Positions 40,456 to 49,383 of a DNA stretch of 56,012 bases are shown piece after piece. The stretch's first letter is position 1. Each line of letters opens with the position of its first letter. A program made the translations under genes and the position numbers. Below the pieces are notes generated by a model, which was not told where the DNA came from, made no database searches, and saw only the letters and a list, made by a program, of their open reading frames with translations. This DNA is from Bacteroidota bacterium (lineage in GTDB: Bacteria; Bacteroidota; Bacteroidia; Chitinophagales; Chitinophagaceae): assembly GCA_018268085.1 (NCBI GenBank), contig JAFDXE010000030.1:1-56012 (forward strand), read 5' to 3'.

Positions 40456-41784
40456 ATGAAAAACGTATTGATCATTATTGGCTGTTATTTTCTTTTTACC
40501 GGCAGCGGCTTTGCTCAAAGCGTTGGCATCGGTACTTCTACTCCCAATACTTCGGCATTGCTGGATGTTGATGCAACAAACAAAGGTGTACTTATTCCCC
40601 GGTTAACAGCATCGCAAATGAATGCCATCAGCACTCCTGCAAACGGACTGATGATCTACAATACCAGCGAAAGCCGGTTTTATTATTATGATGGAAATGA
40701 ATGGAGAAGTGTGGGTTCGGATGACAATACCTACCATACACTGAATACCGTTGCAGGAAACGACAGCCTCACCGCACACCGCATGATCGTTGGTGATACG
40801 GCTGCAAACTTTGCCACCTACCACGATTATATTTCGCAGCAAAAAAAGTTTACCAATACAACCGGCTTAAATTCAACCTTACTCGAAACAGTGCGTACCG
40901 AAAAATACGGTATGAACTATGCACCTTATGGTAAAGTAGGATCATGGAACCGCTATATCGCCCGCAACTGGTATAACTTCAACGGCCGCCCGGGAGAAAT
41001 TATGACCCTCGAATCGTATAACATGAACGGAGGCGGTGGTGCATTAATCCCGGGTGAAGGCGCATGGTCGCATGTACTCGAAAGCGAATGGAACCGCCAG
41101 TTTGAAGATTATGTTCAGATTGAATTGAGTAACGGTTACTCCTACCGCCCCTTTGCCATGTATATCAGTAAAGACACAGCACTGAATGATATTACTTTCC
41201 GCGGCAGCATTTTTCATGTGAACCCCGCCAGCGTCGCACAGGATTACCTGAATGTAAAAAATGGTAAAATGGTGTTGAGCAAAGTAGCCGGCGCTCCTTC
41301 AGAAGTTAGCAATACACTTTTTTCTATGCTGAATGGTACAAGAGAAATTAATTTAATCAACAATACGCAGTCACTGGTATTTAGTGGTGCTGTTTCCTAT
41401 GCTTTCGATAATTCCATTAACCCGATCTATACGCATACCGCAAACCTCGGCAGCAATACTTCCAGGTGGAAGGGTGTTTATACCGATGCACTGGTGATTG
41501 CTTATGTAACGGTGCCGGATGCGAATTATGTTGTTCAGGATACAGACCATACCATCAACTTCAAAAACATTACAGCAAACAGAACGCTTACCATCAATGG
41601 TGCAGCTACCGGCAGGCGCATCGTACTCATCAGCGGGCAGGCTTCACACACCGTAAATTTCAGCGGAACGGTTGTAAAAAACAGTGATGGTACAACAGCA
41701 TCTGCTTTGCCTCCGGGAAAATCATGCGTATTGAATTTCGACGGAACAAACTGGTGGGTTGTTTCCGTAAGTTCCAATTTATAA
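40456..41784 (+). CDS. Exported surface protein with GIGTSTP-type N-terminal module
   Basis: A 442-residue protein. The signal peptide ends near GFAQS (residue 22), followed by VGIGTSTPNTSALLDVDAT and GVLIPRLTASQMNAIS, the recurring module of Bacteroidota secreted proteins that often precedes phage-tail-like collagen or beta-prism parts. YYYDGNEWRSVG near 73-85 is also typical. The rest is Gly/Asn-rich and beta-like. There is no clear type IX sorting tail. It is probably an outer-surface or extracellular structural protein. It is monocistronic, followed by a terminator. Confidence 0.7.
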   Translation: MKNVLIIIGCYFLFTGSGFAQSVGIGTSTPNTSALLDVDATNKGVLIPRLTASQMNAISTPANGLMIYNTSESRFYYYDGNEWRSVGSDDNTYHTLNTVAGNDSLTAHRMIVGDTAANFATYHDYISQQKKFTNTTGLNSTLLETVRTEKYGMNYAPYGKVGSWNRYIARNWYNFNGRPGEIMTLESYNMNGGGGALIPGEGAWSHVLESEWNRQFEDYVQIELSNGYSYRPFAMYISKDTALNDITFRGSIFHVNPASVAQDYLNVKNGKMVLSKVAGAPSEVSNTLFSMLNGTREINLINNTQSLVFSGAVSYAFDNSINPIYTHTANLGSNTSRWKGVYTDALVIAYVTVPDANYVVQDTDHTINFKNITANRTLTINGAATGRRIVLISGQASHTVNFSGTVVKNSDGTTASALPPGKSCVLNFDGTNWWVVSVSSNL

Positions 41785-41837
41785 GGTGTAACTATTTTTT
41801 CCGGACACGGTCATTGCCCTTCATTCCAAAAATAATA

Positions 41838-41866
41838 ATCCCCTTCGCAAGGAAGGGGATTTGCTT
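41838..41866. terminator. Rho-independent terminator between convergent genes
   Basis: ATCCCCTTC at 41838-41846 pairs with GAAGGGGAT at 41852-41860, loop GCAAG, followed by TTGCTT. It separates the surface-protein gene from the convergent SGNH hydrolase gene and may work in both directions. Confidence 0.7.
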
Positions 41867-42003
41867 ATAAAGCCTCAAGAGTTTACCTTTTGAAAAGGTG
41901 TTTTCAGCGGTTAACAACGGCAGTTATCAGCAAGGGCAATAACGTAATAATCATGCCGCAGATTGTATAACATTGAAATTAACCTGCAAAAAACGTTATT
42001 TAA

Positions 42004-43236
42004 TTATTTTTTAAATGCAGTAGTGCTGATCATTCCATTGGCCGTAACAACCCTCAGGAAATATTGTCCGGCTGCTACATTTCCTACCGGAAGATTCAGT
42101 GTGATACCGGGTTCGGCAACATACATTGACGACTGATATACTACCGCACCTGTACTATTGATCAACTGCATTTGTACCGACTGGCTTTTTGAAACCCCCA
42201 GGTTTCCTCTTAATGATGAGCCTTGTACAAACAAACCTGTTACAGCAATAATTTTTATATCAAGGTTAACCGGTACAACAGATGAATAGGTAATGCGATT
42301 GTTTTCTAAAATTTTCAACCTGTAAAAAACAGTGCCGCTGATTGATGGCCTGTCGGTATAATTATAATCGGATGCTGTTCTGGCTTCAGGAACCTGTTGG
42401 GTATATATTGTTTCAAAAGAACGGGCATCCGTACTTCTTTGTAATGCAAAAACCGTATTGGCCGATTGTTGCTCGGTATGCCATTTTAACTGCACATTAT
42501 TATTTTGTGCTGTTGCCGCAAACCCTGATAATCTTAAAGCAAGCGGACCACCAACATCAAATATGTTTCTTTCCCAAACACGCTGAAACAACAGTTCATG
42601 TCCGTTGTCGTTTACGTGCAGTGGACTCGGTGTTGCCCTGTATTCATCTTTCAGCATGTTCAACCCGTCATTGGTAACCAGGCATTCCCAGAAGTTGATG
42701 GCATAAGGGCCAAAGGAATGTTCAACAGAATCAACGAGGGTACGCAGGCTGTCGCGAAGATCATCAGCCATATCATTTCGTGGCTGTGGCGTAGTAACGT
42801 AACATTTTTTTCCCTGTGCGAAAATGGTTGCAGACATGTACCGGAGGTTGCTGATCATTTCTGATTTCGCATAACCATAATTGATATCATTGCTTGGCAG
42901 GTTGATGATTACTACATCCGGATTAAAGCTTAGTGCTTTGGTAACATTGTATCCATCATCGGGTAAAGGCCTGTTTGGCGGCGGAACAAAATTGCCGGGC
43001 ATTTCCTGGTAAGTATCGTAACCAGGTGCGGCAATATTGTACACAAGCGTATCTAATCCGTCGGCATTGTTTTTATTGTAAAAATTTTCAAATCTTCCGG
43101 CCCATGAATTTGAATACACAGATGCGCCAACACCGTAAGCAGTTGATGAACCCATGATCACCACTTTTACCTGGGCTGAAGCGCTTGTGCCAATAATACA
43201 TGCAAGGAAAAATGTAAGGGTAGATGTTAATTTCAT
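42004..43236 (-). CDS. SGNH/GDSL hydrolase with type IX secretion sorting tail
   Basis: A 410-residue secreted enzyme. The signal peptide ends near SASA (residue 21). The SGNH fold starts at once: MGSSTAYGVG with the catalytic Ser at about residue 31, block III NLPSND near 118-123 and block V near 208 (SPLHVNDNGHELL), where the usual Asp before His is Ser. A beta-sandwich linker follows (about 240-325), then a Por-secretion tail ending in QYFLRVVTANGMISTTAFKK, which sends the protein through the type IX system. It is likely an esterase or acetylhydrolase at the cell surface. The missing Asp may still leave a Ser-His dyad. Confidence 0.82.
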   Translation of the reverse strand: MKLTSTLTFFLACIIGTSASAQVKVVIMGSSTAYGVGASVYSNSWAGRFENFYNKNNADGLDTLVYNIAAPGYDTYQEMPGNFVPPPNRPLPDDGYNVTKALSFNPDVVIINLPSNDINYGYAKSEMISNLRYMSATIFAQGKKCYVTTPQPRNDMADDLRDSLRTLVDSVEHSFGPYAINFWECLVTNDGLNMLKDEYRATPSPLHVNDNGHELLFQRVWERNIFDVGGPLALRLSGFAATAQNNNVQLKWHTEQQSANTVFALQRSTDARSFETIYTQQVPEARTASDYNYTDRPSISGTVFYRLKILENNRITYSSVVPVNLDIKIIAVTGLFVQGSSLRGNLGVSKSQSVQMQLINSTGAVVYQSSMYVAEPGITLNLPVGNVAAGQYFLRVVTANGMISTTAFKK

Positions 43237-43541
43237 GTAGGTTAATTTAGAGGTAACTCGATTAATTTTTAAGGTACAAAAATCGGAGTATAAATCCTAG
43301 TAATGGAGAATTTATATCCTTATTTATAAACATAATTATAAACAATATGTTAGCTGAAATTGATCTGCTGCCTGTTTTTTCGAGGGAATTCCGGATTGTT
43401 TATAGCCGATGGTATATCTACGTAGTTGAAGTACGTATGGTTTTATCTGCAGTTGGTTCCTTTAGTTGTTTTAAAAAAGCCGTATGCCAAACCGATGATC
43501 TTAGCTGCTGATGATAGGTTGATCTTGCCGCTAAATCAAAA
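43237..43541. other. Intergenic region, 305 bp
   Basis: This is the divergent leader of the SGNH gene and the 124-residue gene. The only structure I noticed is a pair of TACGTA hexamers at 43419-43424 and 43432-43437, each self-complementary. No coding frame or strong promoter match stood out. Confidence 0.5.
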
Positions 43542-43916
43542 ATGATGGCAAATATTAAAACCAAAGTAGATGAATGGCAGGTAAGAGACCTGGAAGATAA
43601 TGCTGTGATCAATGTATATGTTGAACACAATACGGAAATGGGAAACCAGTCGCTGCCCGGGATACAGATTTATTCACTCGGGCATATTATCAATTATGAA
43701 CCTTTACATGCAGAACGTTGGGCTTATGCTGCGAAGAAAGCCAACCAGGCTGAGTATCTCATTGAAGATAATAGCTGGATGGTTTATGAGGATACCTATA
43801 TAAAATATTTTCTTGTTACGGGGGAAAAGCCGAAAGCAAAAGTTGCGGTAAAAGTGCGGAGTAAAGAAAAAGAAATGGTGAAGGAATATGATCTGCCATT
43901 TGCTCTGGACTTGTGA
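43542..43916 (+). CDS. Uncharacterised 124-residue cytoplasmic protein
   Basis: A charged soluble protein without signal peptide. Two Met codons start the frame (43542 and 43545). Features are WQVRDLEDNAVINVYVEHNT at the N-terminus and a basic C-terminal stretch (KPKAKVAVKVRSKEKEMVKE). I do not recognise the family. Good codon structure and a normal start support it being real. It stands alone, 125 bases before a small membrane protein. Confidence 0.6.
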   Translation: MMANIKTKVDEWQVRDLEDNAVINVYVEHNTEMGNQSLPGIQIYSLGHIINYEPLHAERWAYAAKKANQAEYLIEDNSWMVYEDTYIKYFLVTGEKPKAKVAVKVRSKEKEMVKEYDLPFALDL

Positions 43917-44041
43917 TTTTTAAATGCAGTAGTGCTGTATTAATGGAAGAATGTTTCCTTACAACGCTATGCTATTTTTTTCCTGCGCAGAAATGAATAT
44001 GATACCTGAAAAATAATTGCCGGATACATTAATTACTTTTT

Positions 44042-44323
44042 ATGACATTGTTTAAAATACTATGGGGAATTGACGGGCTGGCTGCACTTGTTGTGCTGTA
44101 CTTTTTTTTCACAGGAATGGCAGATGGTTCTGTATCCGACAGGAATATTCTTTTATGGCTGATGATCTTGTGTGTGCTGGCTGCGGTGTTATTAGGAAGT
44201 ATCGGGTTACGGCTGCATTTTCCAACTGTTGCTACAGCATTGCTCAGTATTATTGCCTTACCTGCAGTTGGGTATTTGTTGTTTATTTTACTGGCGGTTT
44301 TCAGTAAAGGGAAATGGAATTAA
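44042..44323 (+). CDS. Small three-span membrane protein
   Basis: A 93-residue hydrophobic protein with spans at about residues 10-28, 38-58 and 64-86, a short basic end (FSKGKWN) and no signature residues. Such osmotic or general inner-membrane proteins of unknown role are common in this phylum. It precedes the omega-amidase gene by 95 bases, in which a separate promoter is visible. Confidence 0.6.
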   Translation: MTLFKILWGIDGLAALVVLYFFFTGMADGSVSDRNILLWLMILCVLAAVLLGSIGLRLHFPTVATALLSIIALPAVGYLLFILLAVFSKGKWN

Positions 44324-44379
44324 TTTCAATTGATAGCACAGGTTGCGTTGCCGCATTTTATATCCCTGCCGGGTTGTGC

Positions 44380-44414
44380 TTTGTTATACATCATGTTTTT
44401 AGTGCTTACATTTG
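44380..44414 (+). promoter_or_regulatory. Bacteroidota-type promoter of the amidase gene
   Basis: TTTG at 44380-44383 and TACATTTG at 44407-44414 match the -33 and -7 elements, with a spacer at the long end of the usual range. The -7 box ends four bases before ATG 44419, so the transcript would be nearly leaderless, or a further promoter exists upstream. Confidence 0.4.
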
Positions 44415-44418
44415 ATAT

Positions 44419-45216
44419 ATGTCTACTTTAACCATCAGCACCATTCAAACCAATCTTCATTGGGAAAATAAAAATGCCAACCTGGATATGCTGGCAGATA
44501 AGATCAGTAATCTGCGGCAAAAAACCGAACTGGTGGTTTTACCGGAAATGTTCAGCACCGGGTTTAGCATGAATGCAGTTGCGCTTGCCGAAACTATGGA
44601 CGGACCTTCTGTGCAGTGGATGAAAAGAATGAGCAGCGAAAACCGGCTAATCATTACCGGTAGTTTGATCATTAACGATGGGGAATCCTGTTACAACCGG
44701 ATGATCTGGATGTTACCCAATGGGGAATACGGCTATTATGATAAACGTCATCTTTTTGGTTATGCCGGCGAGCAAACATATTATACACCCGGATCCCGGC
44801 GGCTGATCTCTTCTGTGAAAGGATGGAAACTGAATATGCAGGTGTGTTATGATCTTCGTTTCCCGGTATGGGCAAGGCAACAGCCTGGCGATACTGCCGG
44901 TGCAGAATACGATGTGCTGTTGTATGTTGCCAACTGGCCCGAAAGAAGAAGTCATGCCTGGAAAACATTATTGTGTGCACGGGCTATCGAAAATCAATGT
45001 TATGTAGTAGGGGTTAACAGGGTTGGACTTGACGGCAACGACATTTATTACAGCGGCGATTCGTTGGTGATTGATCCATTGGGAGAAGTGTTGTATCACA
45101 TGGCGCATGAAGAAGATGTTTTTACCATAACGCTGGAAAAAGAAAAGCTCGATGAGGTTAGAACAAAATTTCCATTTCTTAAAGACGCAGATCAGTTCAG
45201 GATCCTGCATGATTAG
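44419..45216 (+). CDS. Omega-amidase (YafV/Nit2-type nitrilase-family hydrolase)
   Basis: A 265-residue cytoplasmic amidohydrolase. The nitrilase Glu-Lys-Cys triad is present: E43 in VVLPEMFSTGF, Lys near 110 in YDKRHLFGYAGE and Cys near 143 in MQVCYDLRFPVW. The HLFGYAGE and GDSLVIDPLGE segments are typical of the YafV branch, which removes the amide from alpha-ketoglutaramate and alpha-ketosuccinamate (metabolite repair and methionine salvage). It is convergent with the S41 peptidase gene, the two being separated by a REP-like array. Confidence 0.9.
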   Translation: MSTLTISTIQTNLHWENKNANLDMLADKISNLRQKTELVVLPEMFSTGFSMNAVALAETMDGPSVQWMKRMSSENRLIITGSLIINDGESCYNRMIWMLPNGEYGYYDKRHLFGYAGEQTYYTPGSRRLISSVKGWKLNMQVCYDLRFPVWARQQPGDTAGAEYDVLLYVANWPERRSHAWKTLLCARAIENQCYVVGVNRVGLDGNDIYYSGDSLVIDPLGEVLYHMAHEEDVFTITLEKEKLDEVRTKFPFLKDADQFRILHD

Positions 45217-45263
45217 GAAAATGGGATTGAAAAAGAAACTAAGGAACATGGGGGAATAAGGCG

Positions 45264-45478
45264 CCAACGTCCCTTACCGGAGACATTGATGGAAGAAAAG
45301 TGGGGTAATAAGGCGTCAACGTCCCGTACCGGAGACATTGACGGAAGAGAATAAAACATCAACGTCCGTTACCGGAGACATTGGCGGAAGAACGTCAACG
45401 TCCCGTACCGGAGACATTGACGGAAATGACGGAAGAAATAAAACATTAACATCCATTACCGGAGATATTGATGGAAGA
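45264..45478. repeat. Five REP-like palindromic repeats
   Basis: Five copies of a unit near GTCAACGTCCCGTACCGGAG followed by ACATTGACGGAAG start at about 45264, 45315, 45359, 45394 and 45445. Each copy is itself a near-palindrome: GTCAACGTC-CCG pairs with CGGAGACATTGAC around a 3-base loop. Spacers are short and unequal (about 3 to 21 bases). The array sits between two convergent genes, where it can act as a terminator or mRNA stabiliser. Variation between copies often keeps the pairing. Confidence 0.85.
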
Positions 45479-45484
45479 ACGCAC

Positions 45485-46978
45485 TCAGGGTTTATTCGCC
45501 CTTATTAATTCAATAGCCGTTTTCATTTTCATATCATATCCCTTCATCAGTGCATCATAGCTGGTGCCTACATAAATATCCGGCACAATACCGGTTCCTT
45601 TTTGTTCGGGATGTTTGTATTGTACCATCCGGTAAAGCGGCAGTCGCACCGTAATTTTAGTATTCGGCAATTTAATATCAGGTATCATAATGCCATTGTT
45701 GCCATACCAGCCGCCACCTGTTTCTTCACCAAGAAGCGTTATACCTTCCTGTCCTTTTACAATATTGCAGAATAAGGTTGCAGCGGAAAAAGTAGGACCG
45801 CTGGTTAGCACGTACAGCTTGCCGTTATAGTGAGGCTGTTTTTTGGGTTTGAATGTTTTTTTCTCGAGATAGGTGATGTGATAATTGCCGTCGCTTTTTT
45901 TCTTTGAGATGAAAAACATTTCAATGTTGTTGAAAAATTTCCCTTTGATGTATTTGGTATAAGGCGCAAGCGACCTGGATGGACTGAAAAGACTGTCGGC
46001 CACCTTAAATTTTTGCCTGCTTACATACCTGGCCAACAGGGTAGATAGCGCCACTCGTCCGCCGCCATTCAACCTTACATCGAGTATCAGGTTACTGATG
46101 TTTTTTTCATTCAACGCTTTAAAGGATTGCCGGAAAAATTTTCGCAGGTGACCTTTGGTGAAACTGCCAATCGTCATCACTGCGTAAGTATTGCTGCTGT
46201 CGATGGTTAATGAACGCAATGCTTCCATCCTTTTTTGGCGGGACGGCTTTTTTTGTTTTTTGATTTTTACGGGTGCTGCAACTGTTTTTGTTTTTTGAGC
46301 ACTGTCTTTTTGTAAACCAAATGCAGGAATGCTTGTGTGCATTACCTGGTTGTTTGGGCCGATATAATCTATTGCATAGTTCTTACTAAGTCCGTAAATG
46401 TTTCTGTGATAATAAGGAAAGTTTGCACTCACCCTTATATAATTGATCGTATTGGCATTTCCATCCTGGGGAAGATAGTTGAACATTTCATTGATGATGC
46501 TGTGCGCCGGTTTACCATTGATTGCCGTGATGATGGTTCCTTTTTTTATAATGCTGTCGTTTTTGTTCAGGTTGATCATGGTAAGCATGGTATCATTCCA
46601 CACTTTCATGTATAATGGAAAAGAGGGAAATGTTTTTCCGGCCACCCAGTTTGCATAGGCTTTGCTCATGCTCACACTGGTATGGCCGCATTTTATTTTA
46701 TCTACAAGCGGCGCAAGAATTTGCCAGGCGAATTGTTGTTCCGTCATGCTGTCTTTTATGGCAGCATAGTAATAGGAAAAGAAATAATCCATACTGTCTT
46801 TGCTGCTGTACCAATACAACGACGGGTGTTTTTGTTCCAGGATTTTCCTGAGCAAACTGTAATCTTCCTGCAGGTGTTGCTGATCAAATTTCTTTGAAGG
46901 AGAATAGGTATTTCTGCCGGCGGAACAGGAGCACAGAAGAAAAATTATAGCAATAATTCCGGCGGAGAATTTATTCAT
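45485..46978 (-). CDS. S41-family peptidase lipoprotein
   Basis: A 497-residue protein from ATG 46978 (MNKFSAGIIAIIFLLCSCSA), whose signal ends in a lipobox; the longer frame to 46999 would spoil it. A tail-like helical N-terminal region (about 30-110) precedes a PDZ-like part with TIITAINGKPAHSII. The S41 catalytic core carries LILDVRLNGGGRV, VLTSGPTFSAATLF with the likely Ser nucleophile, and LLGEETGGGWYG. The end KGTGIVPDIYV is also typical. It is probably an envelope-bound processing or degradative protease. It is monocistronic. Confidence 0.88.
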   Translation of the reverse strand: MNKFSAGIIAIIFLLCSCSAGRNTYSPSKKFDQQHLQEDYSLLRKILEQKHPSLYWYSSKDSMDYFFSYYYAAIKDSMTEQQFAWQILAPLVDKIKCGHTSVSMSKAYANWVAGKTFPSFPLYMKVWNDTMLTMINLNKNDSIIKKGTIITAINGKPAHSIINEMFNYLPQDGNANTINYIRVSANFPYYHRNIYGLSKNYAIDYIGPNNQVMHTSIPAFGLQKDSAQKTKTVAAPVKIKKQKKPSRQKRMEALRSLTIDSSNTYAVMTIGSFTKGHLRKFFRQSFKALNEKNISNLILDVRLNGGGRVALSTLLARYVSRQKFKVADSLFSPSRSLAPYTKYIKGKFFNNIEMFFISKKKSDGNYHITYLEKKTFKPKKQPHYNGKLYVLTSGPTFSAATLFCNIVKGQEGITLLGEETGGGWYGNNGIMIPDIKLPNTKITVRLPLYRMVQYKHPEQKGTGIVPDIYVGTSYDALMKGYDMKMKTAIELIRANKP

Positions 46979-47092
46979 ATCAGTAATGCGAATACGCACT
47001 CAAAATAAACATAATTACGTTAACGAAACGTCAATCGCCCATGCATATTGTATGTGTATTCAACTGCAGTGATGTTACTGTTGATATCCTGC

Positions 47093-47527
47093 TTAGCGCC
47101 TGGATGCATCTGTTGACAAAACCTGTTTACTTACCAGTGATGTCATGGTATGCAAAACATTTTGCATGATCGTGTGCAGTTGTTCATCTTTTTTCTGGAT
47201 GCTGGTAATTACAGCTTTTACCAGGTCGGCATCGGGCTGTGGCTCAGGTTGTTTCCTCGTTATTTTCATGGCGTTCTTCGGGAGAACAACATTTACTTCA
47301 GGATCTATGAATAATTTTTCAACCGGCACATCAAGGCCAAGAGAAATATCTTCCAGTTGACTTAATGTAATATCGGTAAGATTGTTTTCGATATTACTAA
47401 TAGCGGCTTCCGATAACTCGAGTGATGTAGCCAGTTCTTTTTGTTTGATGCCTTTGAGGTTTCTCCATTTACGGATATTTCCGCCAATTTGTAGTTTGTA
47501 GTTTTTGTTGGTTTGATTCTTTTTCAT
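47093..47527 (-). CDS. XRE-family transcriptional regulator
   Basis: A 144-residue protein. Residues about 14-72 form a Cro/C1 HTH: IGGNIRKWRNLKGIKQKELA then LELSEAAISNIENN and a further helix SQLEDISLGLDVPVEKLF. The rest is a Pro/Lys-rich linker and a helical tail (about 100-140) that may dimerise. It has no ligand domain. It is separated from the peptidase gene by 114 bases and divergent from the small exported protein gene. Targets are unknown; autoregulation is the default guess. Confidence 0.88.
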   Translation of the reverse strand: MKKNQTNKNYKLQIGGNIRKWRNLKGIKQKELATSLELSEAAISNIENNLTDITLSQLEDISLGLDVPVEKLFIDPEVNVVLPKNAMKITRKQPEPQPDADLVKAVITSIQKKDEQLHTIMQNVLHTMTSLVSKQVLSTDASRR

Positions 47528-47735
47528 AACAAATAATTTTCAGGTAAACTTAATCGAATACTGTTTCTACTAAATAAGTTTTATCCCGCAATATTGAAGG
47601 AAAAGCAACCGCCGGATGTGTTGGCTACATCATCAAACCGGCAGTAAAAAAATCAAATTACCGGTGATTTTCTCCCGTCCTGCAAGGTGATGCTTTTACA
47701 TAAACAATGAATCTTTACAGTATAATCTGTTCAAT

Positions 47736-48209
47736 ATGAAAATATATTTCCCGGTACTCGTATTCATTTTAATGATGCCTGCCGATGCAAGAACGCAGGT
47801 GCAACCAGTTGCGTTCACTGTAAATAGTAATCGTTTTGTTATAGAAAAAACAAGAGACGGAAAAGATATGATCCGTATTGCTGTTCAGCAATGGGATTCT
47901 ATAGCAGCATTTACAAAATACCGTTCACCTGGTTTGAGTAGTGCAGGAAAAAGGTTTTGCGTAGAAATTGCAGATAAGCGCAATGGGATGTGCCGGCGTG
48001 GAATTGGTTTTGGTTGCAGTATGTATGATTGTTTGGATACACCGGGAAATTTATACAATAGAGTAGATAACAACAACAGGGTTTGTGCGGTGCTGGTAAG
48101 CAGGATAGGATCAACGGTGCAGGTAATTTTTTTGGATAAGGTTGATTGGGGGAGTTTAGAGGAGAGTATCTCAACCCAGTCCTCTCCGAAAAATATAGAG
48201 GACGATTAG
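47736..48209 (+). CDS. Exported Cys-containing protein of unknown function
   Basis: A 157-residue protein with a signal peptide (MKIYFPVLVFILMMPADART, cleavage near residue 19). The mature part has RFCVEIADKRNGMCRRGIGF and then FGCSMYDC, giving four or five Cys that may form disulphides. The C-terminal part is hydrophilic and ends acidic. I do not recognise a family. It lies alone between the XRE regulator and the ThiL gene. Confidence 0.65.
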   Translation: MKIYFPVLVFILMMPADARTQVQPVAFTVNSNRFVIEKTRDGKDMIRIAVQQWDSIAAFTKYRSPGLSSAGKRFCVEIADKRNGMCRRGIGFGCSMYDCLDTPGNLYNRVDNNNRVCAVLVSRIGSTVQVIFLDKVDWGSLEESISTQSSPKNIEDD

Positions 48210-48303
48210 GATATAATTTTACTGCTACATCCTGATTGTAACTTGTTCAACCCAACAGTTTTTTTAAAACAGGAATTGTTTTATACAATAATTCTTCAAA
48301 AAA

Positions 48304-49329
48304 TTATTTCAAATGATTCCAGCCCTGGGCAATTAATTCATGTTTGTTACCACCACGGGTAATAATGTGTTTTCCTTCTGCTGCTTCCGTGATGTAGCCA
48401 ATAATGCTGATGGAAGGATTTGTTTTTATTTGTTCGAAGTAGGATTGCGGAACCGTAAACAACAACTCATAATCTTCGCCTCCACTGAGTGCGCAGGCGG
48501 TTGGATCTAATTGTAATTTATAAGCGAATTCTTTTGCTTCATCATTGAATGGAAGTTTGTCTTCATACAATACACAACCAACATTACTTTGTTTACAAAT
48601 GTGCAGCAGGTCACTGCTCAGTCCGTCGCTGATATCAATCATTGATGAGGGCACGATGTTCTCTTCTGAAAAATATTCTATGATATCTTTTCTTGCTTCA
48701 GGCTTCAGCAGTTTTCCAACGATATGTGCCTGTCCTTCGAGGTCGGGTTGTGCGCCGGTTTCTGCAAAGATCTTTTTTTCTCTTTCCAGCAAGGTGAGCC
48801 CGAGAAAGGCGCCGCCAAGTTCACCGCTTACACAAATTAAATCGTTCACCTGTGCCGTACTTCTTTTTACATATTTTTCAGGTGCAACTTCACCAATAGC
48901 CGTAACGCTGATGATGAATCCACGTTGAGAAGAACTGGTATCTCCACCAATAAGATCAACACCATACGCATCGCAGGCAGCGTACACACCTTTGTAAAAA
49001 TCATCCAGTGCTTCCAGGCTAAAGCGATTGCTGAATGCAATGTTCAACACGATTTGTGTGGGTGTTGCGTTCATGGCATAAATATCACTCAGGTTAACGA
49101 TCACCGCTTTGTAACCCAAATGTTTGAGGGGCGTATAAGAAAGATCAAAATGAATGCCTTCGAGTAACAGGTCGGATGTGATCACCGTTTGCCTGCCGAA
49201 ATGATCTATAACTGCGGCATCATCTCCAACCGATAATAAAGTGGAAATGTTTTTTGTTTCATTGTTTTTGGTAAGATGATCGATCAATCCAAATTCACCC
49301 AACGTTGATATTTCAGTTCTTTCTTCCAT
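48304..49329 (-). CDS. thiL: Thiamine-monophosphate kinase
   Basis: A 341-residue kinase from ATG 49329 (MEERTEISTLGEFGLIDHL); nine extra residues of the open frame upstream lack support. It phosphorylates thiamine phosphate to the active cofactor thiamine diphosphate with ATP. Visible AIR-synthase-fold signatures are LLSVGDDAAVID, the metal-binding LIGGDTSSS, DISDGLSSDLLHI and SGGEDYELLF. Length fits the family. It is followed on the minus strand by no related gene, and its neighbour upstream is an inositol monophosphatase, so it is not in a thiamine operon here. Confidence 0.93.
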   Translation of the reverse strand: MEERTEISTLGEFGLIDHLTKNNETKNISTLLSVGDDAAVIDHFGRQTVITSDLLLEGIHFDLSYTPLKHLGYKAVIVNLSDIYAMNATPTQIVLNIAFSNRFSLEALDDFYKGVYAACDAYGVDLIGGDTSSSQRGFIISVTAIGEVAPEKYVKRSTAQVNDLICVSGELGGAFLGLTLLEREKKIFAETGAQPDLEGQAHIVGKLLKPEARKDIIEYFSEENIVPSSMIDISDGLSSDLLHICKQSNVGCVLYEDKLPFNDEAKEFAYKLQLDPTACALSGGEDYELLFTVPQSYFEQIKTNPSISIIGYITEAAEGKHIITRGGNKHELIAQGWNHLK

Positions 49330-49383
49330 AAAAATTTTTTTAACTGGCCGATGCAATATGTAATGTACACGGGCATTTTTTGA

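Noticed and set aside
45264..45478. CRISPR array
   Set aside because: Repeats are variable and palindromic throughout, spacers are only about 3-21 bases and unequal, and no cas gene is near.
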